Origin: Cellulophaga sp. F20128 | Lineage (GTDB): Bacteria > Bacteroidota > Bacteroidia > Flavobacteriales > Flavobacteriaceae | Assembly (NCBI RefSeq): GCF_023015805.1 | Contig: NZ_JALKBA010000016.1 | Span: 1-64,000 of the forward strand | DNA length: 64,000 nucleotides | Reading direction: 5' to 3' | Part shown: positions 63,001 through 64,000 of the stretch, piece after piece | How positions within the stretch are numbered: position 1 is the stretch's first letter | Layout: every line of letters starts with the position of its first letter | Made by a program: the position numbers and the translations under genes | Notes under the pieces: generated by a model | What the model was told of the DNA's origin: nothing | Databases searched by the model: none | Seen by the model: the letters and a program-made list of their open reading frames with translations, nothing else

Positions 63001-64000
63001 GAAAGTATTTTCACTCGGTTTTACAGATCCAAAAATAATAGTCAATTGCAAGGAACTGGAATTGGGGTTGCCTTGGTGAAAAAATACATAGAACTACATA
63101 AAGGTAATATCGAAGTGAAAAGCACAAAAAATATTGGTTCAGAATTTATTATACAACTACCTGTATTACCTGACACACATTCTTATCCAAACCATATTGC
63201 CCTAATGGGCAATGAAAATAATTCCCTAATCACATTGACTAATAGTAAAAGTGACACCAAAAAAGCCACTGTTTTAGTAATTGACGATAGTTATGACATA
63301 CGGGAATACTTGAAAGAAATATTACAAAAAGATTATAATTTTCTTGAGGCAGACAATGGAAAATTAGGCTTATCCATTACTAATAAAAGATTACCTGATC
63401 TAGTTATCAGTGATATTATGATGGATGGAATGGACGGAATAGAGGTTTGTGGGCTTATAAAAACTAATTTAAATACATCACACATACCGGTTATATTATT
63501 GACAGCAAAAAATTCGATGGATTCTAAAATTGAAGGATTTGAAAAGGGAAGTGATGCGTATTTAGAGAAACCTTTTAACAGCAAATTACTTTTAACTATG
63601 ATAAAAAAACTAATTGAACATAGGGAATTATTAAAAAAGAAATTTCTGCTTTCTACATCTATCGCAGAGGAAACTACTCCCACAACAGTTGATGAAGAAT
63701 TTATAGAAAAAGTAATTAAAATAATTCACAAACACTTAGCCGAGTCGGAATTTTCGGTGCAGAGTCTGGCTGATAAACTAAAAATGAGTCAAGATCAAAT
63801 TTATCGAAAAATTAGGGCATTAACCGGGTTATCTGCTATTCATTTTATAAGATTGATACGTTTAAAACAAGCAGCCAGCCTACTTGCTCAAAAACGATAC
63901 GCAGTGAATGAAATTGTATATATGGTTGGGTTTAATAATCCATCCTATTTTACTAGATGTTTTAAAGCAGAATTTGGTGTCCCGCCAAGTGATTATGGCC
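60022..64000 (+). CDS. Hybrid two-component system regulator (HTCS), partial
   Basis: 1326 codons are visible, missing only the last few. Signal peptide MNIQKLLLVFILIFLLVGKF ending SHAQ. The periplasmic sensor is a double beta-propeller of two-component-regulator repeats (LWIGSEGEGLYKY, LWIGTWFGGINIL, LWIGSFNKGLFSF) ending in a Y_Y_Y domain (about 707-773). A membrane helix follows (about 777-800). The kinase has His838 (FFTNVSHDIRTPLTLILGP), NLISNAIKFTP, DTGMGIPEDE and GTGIGVALVKKY. The receiver has Asp1131 (SDIMMDGMDG). The AraC output domain has LSVQSLADKLKMSQDQIYRK and VNEIVYMVGFNNPSYFTRCF. It senses a glycan fragment in the periplasm and activates the divergent susC operon. Confidence 0.95.
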   Translation, partial: MNIQKLLLVFILIFLLVGKFSHAQFINYTKKERLSSNNIEHISEDDEGLIYISGYYGLNVFNGSDFKIYNQNNTEGFSNEISCTLQLNKGYVLIGTLDKGLYLMDKYEQKIMPLNISTNPKNDPIAIRELFLDKNGNIWLGLQDGKLITFSSTEVTKPTSIRKTIQPITVTNTNFTIKSIIESGPYILVAGNDSQIIRIKKDSNNYIIDNPIVLKEIDQVYCMIILKNNLFIGTENGVFQIKNVDYIDKQKPILLDTIWRLKGSIIRSISVHNNNLWIGSEGEGLYKYNSSGKELEHFLYLENKKNAINSNYVLNTLVDSNENLWIGTWFGGINILDLNENNFKFIYDSQSEVDLFSNIVWAISKTMEGVYYLGTHGNGLCKYSLKDKSFVSILKTPELKSISTLYYDELLKLLFIGTWENGVKVFDPIKGKLVTNEFDFSILSKERIYTITKGPDGNLWIGSFNKGLFSFSFKENKLEKFQLSADEGLNNTDIRCLLTDNNNKRLWIGSIKNGLFTIEFTNKNKEKRITHFPKFKDPIKKINAENLFQDSNCNIWILCRNGIGKVEPNSLPVKLPILNGAITTGMVEDAKNQLWISTYNGIYIYNPKTQKITPLLPNYTFSDILFIPESELVLVASDNGLLKASAIQPNEQLNSPNISFSHLKILDKLIKPLDKYKGVRVLPKNLNYCDSLILPYFSQTFSIGLNAISFIGNTKEKLRYRLHNFESGWNLSHDRSATASYTNVPPGNYKFEVQASNSKGEWGGNIRTLTIIKEQPWWTTSLAYLVYFIILTLIIYIIYREIRDRVRMRQELKIEKIKQEREFEIYQQKMSFFTNVSHDIRTPLTLILGPLEEILNNYNIEKAVELKLQRMLKNSRMLLSLVNQILDFRKAESDNIKLNLKQIDLNSFVQNVHYQFSELAQNKEIDLDISSPDEKIWVVADPQKLESIFFNLISNAIKFTPKYGQIMIHFNMDKDFITIIVKDTGMGIPEDELESIFTRFYRSKNNSQLQGTGIGVALVKKYIELHKGNIEVKSTKNIGSEFIIQLPVLPDTHSYPNHIALMGNENNSLITLTNSKSDTKKATVLVIDDSYDIREYLKEILQKDYNFLEADNGKLGLSITNKRLPDLVISDIMMDGMDGIEVCGLIKTNLNTSHIPVILLTAKNSMDSKIEGFEKGSDAYLEKPFNSKLLLTMIKKLIEHRELLKKKFLLSTSIAEETTPTTVDEEFIEKVIKIIHKHLAESEFSVQSLADKLKMSQDQIYRKIRALTGLSAIHFIRLIRLKQAASLLAQKRYAVNEIVYMVGFNNPSYFTRCFKAEFGVPPSDYG

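Noticed and set aside
1-64000. CRISPR arrays, tRNA or rRNA genes
   Set aside because: No regularly spaced identical repeats of 24-40 bp and no cloverleaf or rRNA signature were noticed on reading both strands by eye; this was not computed.

Overview
The window looks like the chromosome of a marine member of the Bacteroidota, most likely a flavobacterium. The DNA is AT-rich. It carries two SusC/SusD pairs, a hybrid two-component system (HTCS), lipoproteins with Bacteroidota-type lipoboxes, Na+/solute-symporter-type uptake, and promoters that fit the Bacteroidota pattern (TTTG, about 17-20 nt, TAnnTTTG) rather than the E. coli one.

Positions 1-10440 are an accessory region. Almost every gene lies on the minus strand and most are unrelated single genes: a DUF5677-like protein, a second methionine aminopeptidase, a THEM6-like thioesterase, a small lipoprotein, a membrane protein, an ArsR/AHSA1/AHSA1/DoxX operon, a PAS histidine kinase, a DUF5694-like lipoprotein and a broken DUF4369 gene. 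Six copies of a degenerate intergenic repeat of about 130-150 bp punctuate these genes. Each copy carries a promoter-like core reading into the next gene. This resembles a gene-cassette array, although I see no integrase.

Positions 10445-13370 hold metE and a divergent Lrp/AsnC regulator, with palindromic operators between them. A 280-bp repeat follows at 13514, and a near-identical same-sense copy lies at 23446. Between the copies sits a self-contained sugar module: AraC regulator, MFS sugar porter, DUF5107-TPR protein and secreted GH2. Positions 23.7-26.05 kb hold MarC, a second Lrp regulator and a decayed FrnE/DsbA-type gene.

Positions 26.3-60 kb form a large composite polysaccharide-utilisation locus. 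Cluster 1 has susC, susD and a 13-repeat VCBS/ASPIC-UnbV lipoprotein, with a divergent AraC regulator and a GH95-like lipoprotein next to it. A catabolic operon follows in transcription order SSS symporter, RraA-like aldolase, LacZ-like GH2, enolase-superfamily sugar-acid dehydratase, SDR dehydrogenase, SMP-30 lactonase. Cluster 2 has susC, susD, GH2, a GH141-like beta-helix protein and a DUF5703 protein, divergent from an HTCS that is cut by the window edge at 64000.

The gene set suggests this flow. TonB-dependent SusC/D pumps import oligosaccharides. Periplasmic GH2, GH95-like, GH141-like and DUF5703 enzymes remove sugars, plausibly including L-fucose or L-galactose. MFS and SSS carriers bring monosaccharides to the cytoplasm. 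An oxidative, non-phosphorylating route (dehydrogenase, lactonase, dehydratase, aldolase) then degrades at least one of them. The order of steps is inference from family membership; the substrate is not proven by the sequence.
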